From: an uncultured Bradyrhizobium sp.
GTDB lineage: Bacteria; Pseudomonadota; Alphaproteobacteria; Rhizobiales; Xanthobacteraceae
Assembly: GCF_947648125.1 (NCBI RefSeq)
Contig: NZ_CANSMR010000001.1
Location: 186,001-250,000 of the forward strand
Direction of reading: 5' to 3'
DNA length: 64,000 bases
Position 1 is the first letter of the stretch. Each line of letters begins with the position of its first letter. This document shows positions 9,138 through 18,022 of the stretch, piece after piece. Under the pieces are notes generated by a model, which did not search any database, was not told where the DNA came from, and was given only the letters and a program-made list of their open reading frames with translations. The translations under genes and the position numbers were made by a program.

Positions 9138-10052
9138 ATGGCGAAAACATTGAGATTCAATGCGCCCTTGCCGTTCGCGGAATTGGTGCGGGCTGTCAAA
9201 AAGCATCGCTCGACCTACGGACAAATCTGTGGCCTTCATCTCAATCGCGCTGCTCCGGGTGAAGTCTGGTCGAGCTTGCCATACCACGCCGTATTCGTCG
9301 GAGACACAGGGACGGGTGTTCTTCACGGTGGGGTTGTGACTGCCATGCTCGATGAGAGCTGCGGCATGGCCGTTCAGCTTGCTCTCGATGGTACTCGCGC
9401 CATCGCCACGCTCGACCTCCGCATTGATTATCAAAAGCCGGCGACGCCGGGCTTCGACATTAAGGCGCATTCATTTTGCTACCGAGTAACCCAGTCGATC
9501 GCCTTTGTACGGGCGACGGCCTACCAGGAATCACAGGAAGATCCCATCGCTACTGCAACGGCCTGTTTCATGATTGGAGCAAACCGTCCCAATTTGTACA
9601 AGGATAGGCCGTCAGTCGATCACCCGTCGCGGATACTTGAGGAGCCGGAGGATCAGACCGGCCCATTCGCGAACAGCCCGTTCGCGCGCTTTCTCGGAAT
9701 TTGCGTCAGTGAAGAGGGCACGCTGATGATGCCTTTCTCACCACAGATCATTGGCAACCCGATGCTTCCTGCCATCCACGGCGGCATAACTGGCGCCTTA
9801 CTCGAGACAACGGCCATCGTTCGCGCGACACGCGACCTCGGCCTTCTGGCTTCTCCCAAACCAATTGGTCTGACGTTCAATTATCTCCGCCCAGGTCGCG
9901 CCCTCGACTGCTACGCAACCGCTTCGATTGTCAAACAGGGGCTGCGTATCGTCGCTTTCGAAGCGCAGGCCTGGCAGGGCGACCGTGCCAAACCCATCGC
10001 TTCGGCATTCGGGTATTTTATGCTGCGACGGAACAAACCTGAAATAGGATGA
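9138..10052 (+). CDS. PaaI-like thioesterase with two hotdog domains
   Basis: The 304-residue protein contains two 4HBT hotdog modules in tandem. The first has GVLHGGVVTAMLDESCGMA near residues 55-73, the HGG-x-DE signature in which the acidic residue activates water. The second has AIHGGITGALLETTA near 213-227. Such double-hotdog proteins hydrolyse acyl-CoA thioesters in the cytoplasm, and one module may be non-catalytic. No neighbour indicates a pathway, because it is flanked by a relic region and an IS5 element. The start ATG 9138 lacks a good Shine-Dalgarno, so a slightly different start is possible. Confidence 0.75.
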   Translation: MAKTLRFNAPLPFAELVRAVKKHRSTYGQICGLHLNRAAPGEVWSSLPYHAVFVGDTGTGVLHGGVVTAMLDESCGMAVQLALDGTRAIATLDLRIDYQKPATPGFDIKAHSFCYRVTQSIAFVRATAYQESQEDPIATATACFMIGANRPNLYKDRPSVDHPSRILEEPEDQTGPFANSPFARFLGICVSEEGTLMMPFSPQIIGNPMLPAIHGGITGALLETTAIVRATRDLGLLASPKPIGLTFNYLRPGRALDCYATASIVKQGLRIVAFEAQAWQGDRAKPIASAFGYFMLRRNKPEIG

Positions 10053-10274
10053 AATAGGAATTGACTGGTTGGGGCAATTGTTCCTGCGTCAACCTGATCT
10101 GGTTGTTTCCGGATGTCGAGCGCTGGCTATACGAATAGCAGTTCCGGTTGGTTGCCTATGCCTGAAAGAATTAGAATGCCAGACAAGAAAGGTTAAGCGG
10201 CGTCAGATGGTACTCGCGACTGAGGCGAACGAGAATATCGCGATCAAACACAACTCCGACGAGGGTTTGCTCTA

Positions 10275-11109
10275 AGGCCTGTTTACAATTAGCGGCTTGC
10301 GAGGAAGCTGGCGACGAGATTGAGAAGGCCGGCAAAGCTGGCATCGGTCTTTTCGTAGCGAGTTGCGATGCGCCGGAATGCCTTGAGGGAACAGAAGAAG
10401 TTCTCGACCAGATGGCGCCATTTGTACATTTCGGCGTCATGGGGGATGCGCCCGGCGCGGTCGGCCTTGGATGGAATGACTGCTGCAGCGCCGCGTTCAT
10501 GGAGGTTGGCGCGCAGCCAGTTGTTGTCGAAAGCCTTGTCGCCGATCAGCGCCGCAAAATCGAGACCGGTGATCAAAGGCTCAACGCCGATGCTGTCGTG
10601 ACGCTGGCCGGGCAAGAGCACGAAGCGAATGAGATTGCCGAGGGCGTCGACCAAGGCCATGATTTTGGTGGTCAGGCCGCCACGCGAGCGGCCTATGGCC
10701 TGATTTTGAGTCCCCCTTTTCGCCGGTGCCATGCTGGTGGACCCGGACGAGCGTGCCATCGATGAGGACATATTCGAAATCAGGATCCTCGCAGAGCGCC
10801 TTGAAAACCCGCTCCCAGACTCCCTTCTGCGCCCAGCGCCAGAAGCGCGTATAGACGGTGAACCACTTGCCGAACGCTTCCGGCAGATCGCGCCACGGCG
10901 AGCCCGTGCGCGCAATCCAAAGAACCGCTTCGATAAAGAGCCGGTTGTCGCGCCCGCTGCTGCCAGGGTCACCGGCTTTGCCCGACAGTTCCGGCGCGAT
11001 CCGCTCCCACTGGGCGTCGCTCAACTTCAATCGAATCAAGGCTGTTCTCCTTTTTCAGCCTTGAATCAATTTTCTGCCGGTTTGAGAATCCCTGACTGTA
11101 AACAGGCCT
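10275..11109. mobile_element. IS5-family (IS427-type) insertion sequence, structurally complete
   Basis: The ends are perfect inverted repeats, left AGGCCTGTTTACA at 10275 and right TGTAAACAGGCCT ending at 11109, flanked on both sides by TA as a 2-bp target duplication. Length is 835 bp, normal for the IS427 group. It encloses two overlapping transposase frames on the minus strand. It abuts the truncated IS21 istA gene on its right. Confidence 0.85.
10289..11039 (-). CDS. IS5-family transposase, two overlapping frames (frameshift product)
   Basis: The first frame (11039-10581) begins MIRLKLSDAQWERIAPELSG and carries the DUF4096-like N-terminal domain plus the first catalytic Asp region (VLIDGTLVRVHQH). 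The second frame (10972-10289) carries the rest of the DDE domain: GGLTTKIMALVD, LIGDKAFDNNWL with the second Asp, and the terminal WRHLVENFFCSLKAFRRIATRYEK with Glu. IS427-group elements are known to make their transposase by frameshifting between two such frames, so the split is probably natural. Both catalytic acids in the second frame are intact, so the element may still be mobile. Confidence 0.8.
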
Positions 11110-11111
11110 TA

Positions 11112-11522
11112 GTCGCCCAGATGGATTTGGCGCATCGAAGGATGGACCCGCCTCTTCCAAGCCTCGTAGGTAGTGCAAAACCATTTATAGCCAAAGCCAT
11201 CGAGATGGGCGTTGCGGTACTCATCCCAAAAGAAAAGCCGGGTCACATTGCGCCGGCGCAGTTCCTTCTCGACATAGAACCAATCGGAAACAGGTCGCTG
11301 AGGGCTCTGCGAGGCCGCCCGCGGCGCGGGGAAAAGCAAGAGTTCAAAATCTTCATTAGTCAGGCTATCTGCCAGCGGCCAACTGAGGCCGACAGCGCCG
11401 GCACGGCGCAGATAACCATGCACGACGCCGTTGCTGATGTCGATGGTGCGGGCAATCGCCCGTTCCAGTAGGCCTTGAACATGCTTGAGACCAAAGACTT
11501 CTCTGATCCGGCGCATCGACAA
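11112..11522 (-). pseudogene. istA: IS21-family transposase istA, N-terminal fragment
   Basis: It reads MSMRRIREVFGLKHVQGLLE, the IstA helix-turn-helix start, and continues through YVEKELRRRNVTRLFFWDEY and WFCTTYEAWKRRVHPSMRQ. It is cut at about residue 137, where the DDE core should begin, exactly at the IS5 right end. The missing part of istA and the partner istB are not on the other side of IS5, so a deletion accompanied or followed the insertion. Confidence 0.75.
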
Positions 11523-11618
11523 TCTCTGGGTAGGCGTTGGGCTTCCTCGTTAAATGACGAGGCTGTCCTAAGCCGCTTGAGATGTCGGCCGAAGCGGGCG
11601 CGCGGGGCTGCGAAAAGC

Positions 11619-11716
11619 TGCTCACGATCCCGCGAAATCGTTGCTCACGATCGTCTGAAATCTATACTCATGATGCGCTGAAATCCTGAAATCCATGCTC
11701 ACGATCCCGCGAAACG
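11619..11716 (+). repeat. IS21 terminal multiple repeats (four imperfect copies)
   Basis: Four related units of about 20 bp start at 11619, 11642, 11665 and 11696. The consensus is TGCTCACGAT-N5-TGAAATC, with variants CGCGAAAT and GCGCTGAAAT. Several spaced repeats inside the ends are typical of IS21-family elements, where they bind IstA. Here they mark the outer boundary of the truncated IS21 and lie directly against the IS630 remnant. Confidence 0.6.
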
Positions 11717-12280
11717 CGCACCAGGCTTGGCGCGAACTCGCGCCGCAGCTCAATCCCGACAAGTTGGTCTTATCGACGAGACCGGCGCCTCGACCAAAAT
11801 GGCACGGCTTTACGGCCGTTCAAAACGCGGCCAACGTTGCCGCGCCGCGGTTCCGCATGGTCATTGGCTGACCACGACCTTCACCGCCGCTTTGCGCTGC
11901 ACCGCCCTAACTGCGCCGATGACGCTCGACGGACCTCTGAACGCCGTCGCTTTCCTCACCTATGTCGAACAGTTATTGGCGCCCACCCTCAATCCCGGCA
12001 ACATCGTCGTGATGCACAATCTGCCGGCACAAAAAAGTGCCGCCGTCCGCACGGCAATCGAGGCCGGCGGCGGCAGCCTTCTGCTGCTGCCCTATTCGCC
12101 AGGCTTCAACGCGATCGAGAACGCCTTTGCCAAATTCAAATCGAACCTGCGCAAAGCCGCCGCCAGGACCGTCGATGCCCTCGAAGCCGCAATCGCCGAC
12201 GCCTATCCGGCATTCACCCCTAACGAATGCGCCAATTGTTTCCTTGCCGCAGGATATCGCGCAACATCATGGAACGCCTG
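11717..12280 (+). pseudogene. IS630-family transposase, C-terminal fragment with lost catalytic Asp
   Basis: The region reads FIDETG-like (first Asp; one base missing just before it, near 11768), then KMARLYGRSKRGQRC and HGHWLTTTFTAALR. NPGNIVVMHNLPAQK follows, where the family has VVMDNLPAHK, so the second catalytic Asp is His here. LPYSPGFNAIENAFAKFK with the final Glu closes the domain. The N-terminal third is missing, replaced by the IS21 end. It is inactive by truncation, frameshift and active-site change. Confidence 0.7.
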
Positions 12281-12337
12281 CCGAAAGAGCATCATGCGAC
12301 CATTCGTTCGATGCTGCGCCAGACACAGCCTGTGTTG

Positions 12338-12365
12338 TTGACCAAAATCAAACATATGTTAGAAA
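12338..12365 (+). promoter_or_regulatory. Predicted promoter with TetR(AtuR-like) operator box 1
   Basis: A -35-like TTGACC (12338-12343) and -10-like TAGAAA (12360-12365) are 16 bp apart. The operator box TCAAACATATGTTAGA (12348-12363) fills the spacer and overlaps the -10. It matches the consensus TCTAAC-N4-GTTAGA in 11 of 12 arm positions. It would control the AtuA/carboxylase/thiolase operon from 12514. Confidence 0.6.
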
Positions 12366-12513
12366 ACTTCCAAGGCATCGGAGCTGCGTGTGTCGGCTTC
12401 GACCCATGCTCGGCGTCTGCAACGCCAGCAGTCGCCTCGAAATCTGGAACGCCCCGGGGGGCGATCTTGGGATCGGTCTGAGCCCAAATGGGTGGGGCAA
12501 TTGGGAGGTTGCG

Positions 12514-14310
12514 ATGACGGAGCGAACCGTGCGTATCGGATGCGCCTCGGGGTTCTGGGGCGACACGCCAGAGGCGATTGGACAGCTGGTGACGAAGGGC
12601 GACATCGACTATCTGGTCTTCGACTATCTTGCCGAGATCACGATGTCGCTGGTTGCGCGGGCGCGGGCGAAGTCGCCCGAGGCCGGCTATGCCCCCGACT
12701 TTGTCCAGGCGTTAGCGCCCTTCCTGCCCGAAATCAGGCGCAAGGGCATCAAGGTCGTCGCCAATGCGGGCGGCGTGAACCCGCGCGGTTGCCGCGAGGC
12801 GTTGGCCAGAGCTGCGGAGGCGGCCGGCGTGAGGATCAGCATCGGCGCGGTGCTCGGCGACGACCTCATGGACCAAGCCGAGAAGATGCGGGCAGCCGGC
12901 ATCACCGAGATGTTCTCGGGCGCGCCGTTTCCCGACAGGCTGATGAGCACGAACGCCTATCTGGGCGCGCGCCCGATCGCGGCCGCCCTCGCTGCGGGTG
13001 CGGATATTGTGGTGACCGGGCGCTGCGTCGACAGTGCGGTGGCGCTTGGGCCGCTGATGCATGAATTTGGCTGGGGCGATGACGACTGGGACCGGCTCTC
13101 CCAGGGTTCGCTTGCCGGCCACCTGATCGAATGTGGGCCGCAGGGGACCGGCGGCAATTTCACCGACTGGCGAGAGGTGCCAGGCTGGGACGACATGGGC
13201 ATGCCGATCGTCGAGGTGGCGCAAGACGGCCGCTTCATCATGACGAAGACGCCCGATACCGGGGGGCTGGTGGTGCCGGCCTCGGTGGGCGAGCAGATGC
13301 TCTATGAGATCGGCGATCCGCAGCGCTATATCCTGCCCGACGTGATCTGCGACTGGTCGCAGGTGACGCTGGATCAGGTGGGGCCGGACCGGGTGCTGGT
13401 GCGGGGCGCGCGTGGGCTGGGACGGACCGACAGCTACAAGGTGTCGGCCACCCATGCCGACGGCTGGCGCGCGATCACCACGCTGACCTTGGCCGCGATC
13501 GAGGCCCCGGCCAAGGCCGAACGTGTGGCAGAGGCGATCCTGACCCGCTGCCGCCGCATCTTCCGCGGGCGCAATCTGGCCGATTTCCGGCAGGTCAGCG
13601 TGGAGGTGCTGGGCGCCGAGGCGGCTTATGGGGCGAATGCCCGCGCCCGCACGCGCGAGGTGGTGTTGAAGATCGGCGTGACCCATGACGACCGCGACGC
13701 GCTAAACATTTTCGCCGGTGAGATCGCGCCGATGGCGGTCTCCTCCGCGCAAGGCTTAACCGGCTTCTTCGCGGGCCGGCCAAAGGTACAGCCGGTCGTG
13801 CGGCTTTTCTCCTTCCTGCATCCGAAGTCCGGCACGCCCGTCACGGTGGAGGTGGATGGAACGACGGTCCCGGTACAGATATCGACGGATGCGGCGACGC
13901 TTCCTGCGCTCGAGCCGTATCGCGGCGAAGCGGGCGATCCGGGCGCAGATGCGGTGACGGTGCCGCTCGTGACTTTGGCCTGGGCGCGCTCGGGCGACAA
14001 GGGCAACATCGCCAATATTGGCGTGATCGCGCGAAAACCCGGATACCTGCCCTACATCCGCGCCGCGCTCACCGAAGAGCGAGTGAGGAAGCATTTCGCG
14101 CATGTCTGCGAGGGACCGGTTGAGCGCTTCGAACTGCCCGGCATTCATGCGCTGAACTTCATGCTGCACGACTCCCTCGGCGGCGGCGGCATCGCCTCCG
14201 TCCGCATCGACCCCCAGGGCAAAGGCTATGGTCAGATCCTGCTGGATATCCATATCCCCGTGCCAGCCGAGCTTGCCTGGCGCGGCTTGTCGGCCCAACA
14301 GGCTGCATGA
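12514..14310 (+). CDS. AtuA-like (DUF1446) acyclic terpene utilisation family protein
   Basis: A 598-residue protein starting MTERTVRIGCASGFWGDTPE. It has the DUF1446 domain (about 5-450) with VVANAGGVNPRGCREAL, IVVTGRCVDSAVALGP and the glycine-rich ECGPQGTGGNFTDW. A smaller AtuA-like ferredoxin-fold C-terminal domain follows from about 490 (WARSGDKGNIANIGVIAR). The start ATG 12514 has GGGAGG six bases upstream; the longer frame to 12037 overlaps the IS630 relic and is not used. AtuA is required for growth on citronellol/geraniol in Pseudomonas but its reaction is unknown. The gene overlaps the next by 4 bp and heads an operon with a carboxylase, so a role tied to carboxylated isoprenoid-like acyl-CoA is likely. 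Confidence 0.85.
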   Translation: MTERTVRIGCASGFWGDTPEAIGQLVTKGDIDYLVFDYLAEITMSLVARARAKSPEAGYAPDFVQALAPFLPEIRRKGIKVVANAGGVNPRGCREALARAAEAAGVRISIGAVLGDDLMDQAEKMRAAGITEMFSGAPFPDRLMSTNAYLGARPIAAALAAGADIVVTGRCVDSAVALGPLMHEFGWGDDDWDRLSQGSLAGHLIECGPQGTGGNFTDWREVPGWDDMGMPIVEVAQDGRFIMTKTPDTGGLVVPASVGEQMLYEIGDPQRYILPDVICDWSQVTLDQVGPDRVLVRGARGLGRTDSYKVSATHADGWRAITTLTLAAIEAPAKAERVAEAILTRCRRIFRGRNLADFRQVSVEVLGAEAAYGANARARTREVVLKIGVTHDDRDALNIFAGEIAPMAVSSAQGLTGFFAGRPKVQPVVRLFSFLHPKSGTPVTVEVDGTTVPVQISTDAATLPALEPYRGEAGDPGADAVTVPLVTLAWARSGDKGNIANIGVIARKPGYLPYIRAALTEERVRKHFAHVCEGPVERFELPGIHALNFMLHDSLGGGGIASVRIDPQGKGYGQILLDIHIPVPAELAWRGLSAQQAA

Positions 14311-15794
14311 GGGGCGAGCCAGGCATGCAAATCCAAAAGCTTCTCGTCGCAAATCGCGGGGAAATCGCCGCACGCATCCTGCGCACGGCGCGGACGCAGG
14401 GCATTGCAACTTCCGTCCTGCGGCATGTGAATGAACAGCCCGGCCCCGCGCACCTGATCGCGGACGAGATCGTCGAGATCGACGGCGCGACGCCGGTCGC
14501 AGCCTATCTGGACATCGCACAGATCGTGGCCGCCGCCCAAAGGATCGGCGTCGATGCGGTACATCCCGGCTATGGCTTTCTGGCCGAAAATGCAGCCTTC
14601 GTCCGGGCGCTGGACACCGCCGGGATAGGCTTTGTCGGTCCGACCGGAGAGGTAATCGCTCTGATGGGCGACAAGGTGCGCGCCCGCGCTTTCGTCGAAC
14701 AGCGCGGCTTTCCCATAGCGCCCTCGGCCATCGAGGACGACGACCCGGCCACCTTCGTCGAACGCGCCCGCGCAGTGGGCTATCCGCTGCTCATCAAGCC
14801 TTCCGCCGGCGGTGGCGGCAAGGGAATGCGCGTCGTGCACGAGGATGCCGCACTCGAGGCGGAGATCGAGACCGCACGCCGCGAGGGCGAACGTTATTTT
14901 GGCGACGGACGTTTGTTCGTAGAGCGCTATATCGAGCGGCCGCGTCATATCGAAGTGCAGGTGATGGGCGACGGGCGGGGGCAGGTCGTGCATTACTGGG
15001 AACGCGAATGCTCGATTCAGCGTCGGTTCCAGAAGATTATCGAGGAAACGCCCTCGCCGGCACTAAGCTCTGAGCAGCGGGCCGAGATTTGCGAGACCGC
15101 CGTCGGGATCGCGCGCGCGGTGAACTATCGCGGCGCAGGTACGGTGGAGTTCATCTATGCGCCCGATGGCGCATTCTATTTTCTTGAGATGAATACCCGC
15201 CTTCAGGTCGAACATCCGGTGACGGAAATGGTGACTGGGATCGACCTCGTGGCCGAGCAGCTACACATCGCCGCCGGTAGGGGACTCAACCACGCCCAGG
15301 CGGAAATTCGCCAGACCGGACACGCCATCGAGTTGCGCATCTGTGCGGAGGATGCCGCCGCCGATTTCCGTCCGGCTATCGGCGAGGTGCTCCTGGTGGA
15401 AGAGCCGCAGGGCGCGGGCGTTCGGGTGGATAGCGGCATTCTGGAAGGCTGCAAGGTGACGACCGATTTCGACCCGATGCTTGCAAAGCTCATCGCCCAT
15501 GGCCCTGACCGTACCGCCGCCATCGCGCGCATGCGCGCCGCCGTTCGGGATTACGTGATCCTAGGCGTGACCACCAATACCGGCTATCTCGATGCGATTC
15601 TGGCGCATCCTCGCTTTCTCGCAGGCGACGTCTCGACAGGGTTTCTCGCCGAAGAGGCAGCAGTGCTGACTGCGCCAGGTGAGGACGTCACCGATATCCT
15701 TGTGGCCGCGACGGCTCTGTCGGACAGGCGACTTGTCCGAACGGTCGATGAGATACCCGAGATGTACCGGCTGATGGGGGCCTGGAGAAACTGA
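14307..15794 (+). CDS. Acyl-CoA carboxylase biotin carboxylase subunit
   Basis: The protein is 495 residues from ATG 14307 (ATGA overlap with the AtuA gene) or 489 from ATG 14325. It has the biotin carboxylase N-domain (KLLVANRGEIAARI) and an ATP-grasp glycine loop (KPSAGGGGKGM). The core motifs EVQVMGD, RECSIQRRFQKIIEETPSP and FLEMNTRLQVEHPVTE contain the metal- and bicarbonate-binding Glu/Asn/Arg. It carboxylates biotin on the separate carrier encoded next. As a free BC subunit it differs from the fused alpha subunit at 23234. Confidence 0.9.
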   Translation: MRGEPGMQIQKLLVANRGEIAARILRTARTQGIATSVLRHVNEQPGPAHLIADEIVEIDGATPVAAYLDIAQIVAAAQRIGVDAVHPGYGFLAENAAFVRALDTAGIGFVGPTGEVIALMGDKVRARAFVEQRGFPIAPSAIEDDDPATFVERARAVGYPLLIKPSAGGGGKGMRVVHEDAALEAEIETARREGERYFGDGRLFVERYIERPRHIEVQVMGDGRGQVVHYWERECSIQRRFQKIIEETPSPALSSEQRAEICETAVGIARAVNYRGAGTVEFIYAPDGAFYFLEMNTRLQVEHPVTEMVTGIDLVAEQLHIAAGRGLNHAQAEIRQTGHAIELRICAEDAAADFRPAIGEVLLVEEPQGAGVRVDSGILEGCKVTTDFDPMLAKLIAHGPDRTAAIARMRAAVRDYVILGVTTNTGYLDAILAHPRFLAGDVSTGFLAEEAAVLTAPGEDVTDILVAATALSDRRLVRTVDEIPEMYRLMGAWRN

Positions 15795-16297
15795 TGCGGC
15801 GGATACTCGAGATCGGCAACGGGGAAATTCCGATCTGGCTGGCCCACACCGGCAAGGGATATGTCGTTCATGTACGGGATCGGGCCGTGCCCTGCGCCCT
15901 AACTCCCTCTCAGGGCAGGGGCGCTTACGTGCTGGAGCTTGAGGGGCGAAGCATCCCGCTGCGTATGGCTGTAAGCGAGACGGCGACATTCATCCATCTG
16001 TACGGCCGCGCCTACGAGGTCGGGCGCATCGATCCGGCAGACTGGCTGGTTGAGGACGGCGCAGGTGCAGGGAACGACAGTATCGTGGCGCCGATGCCGG
16101 GGGTCGTTGTCTCGGTCGCGGTTGGAGCCGGCGACCGCGTCGAAAAGGGCCAGATGCTCCTGGTGATCGAGAGCATGAAGCTCGAGACCTCACTGAGCGC
16201 GCCCCGGGGTGGCGTGGTGGCCGAACTCCCATTTGCTCCTGGCCAAGGCTTCGGTCTCAAGAGCGTTCTGGTGCGGCTTGCACCCAAGGAGGAATAG
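15794..16297 (+). CDS. Biotin carboxyl carrier protein of acyl-CoA carboxylase
   Basis: A 167-residue stand-alone biotinyl domain protein. The C-terminal half has VAPMPGVVVSVAVGAGDRVEKG and the biotinylation motif ESMKLET with Lys129, a variant of the usual EAMKM. The N-terminal 80 residues resemble the linker/BT-like region found before BCCP in acyl-CoA carboxylases. The start overlaps the stop of the biotin carboxylase gene by one base. It carries CO2 as carboxybiotin from that subunit to the carboxyltransferase encoded immediately downstream. Confidence 0.85.
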   Translation: MRRILEIGNGEIPIWLAHTGKGYVVHVRDRAVPCALTPSQGRGAYVLELEGRSIPLRMAVSETATFIHLYGRAYEVGRIDPADWLVEDGAGAGNDSIVAPMPGVVVSVAVGAGDRVEKGQMLLVIESMKLETSLSAPRGGVVAELPFAPGQGFGLKSVLVRLAPKEE

Positions 16298-17905
16298 ATG
16301 CGCCGGATCCAGAGCCGGATCGATATCAACGCCGTTGACTACAGGGAAAACTACGCCGCCATGACCGGGCGGCTGCAAGAGTTTCATGCGCGCCAGAACG
16401 CCGCCCGTTACGAACGCCCGCAGCGCGATCTCGATCGCCTGGCGCGCCAGAACAAGCTGACGGTTCGCGAGCGCCTCGACTTGCTTCTCGACCCCGGAAC
16501 GCCGTTTCTGGAGTTTTCCACGCTCGCCGCCTGCCGCGCATATGACGGCACGGTGCCTGGCGCGGGTGTCGTGACGGGCATCGGCATCCTGCAGGGACGT
16601 GAGGTGGCGATCCACGCCAATGACGCAAGCGTCAAGGGCGGTGCTTGGTATCCGCTGACCGTGAAGAAGATCGTCCGGCTTCTCGACGTCGCGGTCGAGA
16701 ACTGCCTGCCAGTTGTGCATATCTGTGACAGCGCGGGCGGTTTTTTGCCTCTGCAGCATGGCGTCTTTCCCGACCGCCATCTCGGCGGCCGTGTGTTCCG
16801 CAACCAGACGATACTGAGCCGGATGAACGTGCCTCAGCTGGCGATCGTCGGTGGGCATTGCACCGCGGGCGGTGCCTATGTCCCGGCACTGAGCGACTAT
16901 AACATCATCATTGAAGGCACCGGCGCGATCTTTCTCGGCGGTCCGCCTCTCGTGAAGGCAGCGACCGGAGAGGACGTTGGCGTCCAGGAACTGGGTGGCG
17001 CGATCATGCACACCAGCGTGTCGGGCACCGGCGATTACCGGGCCGCCAGCGAGGCGCATGCCTTCGCGCTAGCTCGCGAAATCGTGAGTCAGTGGAAGCG
17101 GCCCCAGAAAGCGGTGATCGAGACCGCGCCGATCGAAGAGCCCTTCTACGACCCGCGGGAGCTCTATGGCATCATTCCGAAGGACCGCAAAATCCAGTTC
17201 GACATGCGCGAAGTGATCGCGCGCATCGTTGACGGATCGCGATTCCACGAATACCAGCCCCATTACGGCACGACCCTGGTCTGCGGCTTCGCCCATGTCT
17301 GGGGCTTCAAGGTGGGGATTTTGGCTAATAATGGCGTGTTGTTCAACGACAGCTCGCTCAAGGCTGCGCATTTCATCCAGCTCTGCAATCAAAACCACAC
17401 GCCGCTGGTCTTCTTCCAGAACATCACGGGCTTCATGGTCGGCCGCGAATACGAGGAACGCGGAATCACCAAGGACGGAGCAAAGATGCTGATGGCGCAA
17501 GGTGGCTCGGTGGTGCCGAAGTTCACGGTGATCGCCAATGCCTCGTACGGTGCCGGCAATTACGGCATGTGCGGTCGGGCCTGGGACGCGCGCACGCTGT
17601 TCATGTGGCCGCAGGCCGAGATCGGCGTGATGGGCGCCGAACAGGCGGCCAATACCTTGGCCGACGTGAAGATTCGTCAGCTGCAGCGGGAGGGAAAAGA
17701 ACTGACCGACGAGGAGATCGCCGAGATCCGAGAACCGGTGCTGGAGCGCTACAAGCGCGACGTGGAGGCCTATACCTCGACCTCTGAGATTTGGGACGAC
17801 GGCATTCTCGATCCGGTCGATACGCGCAATGCGCTGGGACTGTCGATCTCTGCGGCCCTCAACGCACCCATCGGCGATCCTCATTACGGTGTCTTCAGGA
17901 TGTGA
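16298..17905 (+). CDS. Acyl-CoA carboxylase carboxyltransferase (beta) subunit, MCC/GCC type
   Basis: The 535-residue protein has both crotonase-fold carboxyltransferase halves. The N-half includes VPGAGVVTGIGIL and GGHCTAGGAYVPALSD, whose backbone forms the acyl-CoA oxyanion hole. The C-half includes GILANNGVLFNDSSLKAAHFI, FFQNITGFMVGREYE and NASYGAGNYGMCGRAW. These are hallmarks of 3-methylcrotonyl-/geranyl-CoA carboxylase beta chains. The gene starts directly after the BCCP stop with AAGGAGGAA upstream. With the BC and BCCP it forms a three-polypeptide carboxylase for a branched, unsaturated acyl-CoA; the exact substrate cannot be decided by eye. Confidence 0.9.
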   Translation: MRRIQSRIDINAVDYRENYAAMTGRLQEFHARQNAARYERPQRDLDRLARQNKLTVRERLDLLLDPGTPFLEFSTLAACRAYDGTVPGAGVVTGIGILQGREVAIHANDASVKGGAWYPLTVKKIVRLLDVAVENCLPVVHICDSAGGFLPLQHGVFPDRHLGGRVFRNQTILSRMNVPQLAIVGGHCTAGGAYVPALSDYNIIIEGTGAIFLGGPPLVKAATGEDVGVQELGGAIMHTSVSGTGDYRAASEAHAFALAREIVSQWKRPQKAVIETAPIEEPFYDPRELYGIIPKDRKIQFDMREVIARIVDGSRFHEYQPHYGTTLVCGFAHVWGFKVGILANNGVLFNDSSLKAAHFIQLCNQNHTPLVFFQNITGFMVGREYEERGITKDGAKMLMAQGGSVVPKFTVIANASYGAGNYGMCGRAWDARTLFMWPQAEIGVMGAEQAANTLADVKIRQLQREGKELTDEEIAEIREPVLERYKRDVEAYTSTSEIWDDGILDPVDTRNALGLSISAALNAPIGDPHYGVFRM

Positions 17906-18022
17906 CGGTATGTGACGGTGTGGCCGGGCAGATGGCCCAGAGCGCCGAAGGAAGCTGCCACTCGCTTCAGTTGTTGGAAATCGCTGCTCGGCCGGACGGC
18001 CATGTGATGGGAGAAAATCAAA

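Noticed and set aside
12037-12513. N-terminal extension of the AtuA-like frame
   Set aside because: It overlaps the IS630 fragment and the predicted promoter; ATG 12514 has a good ribosome-binding site and matches the family start.
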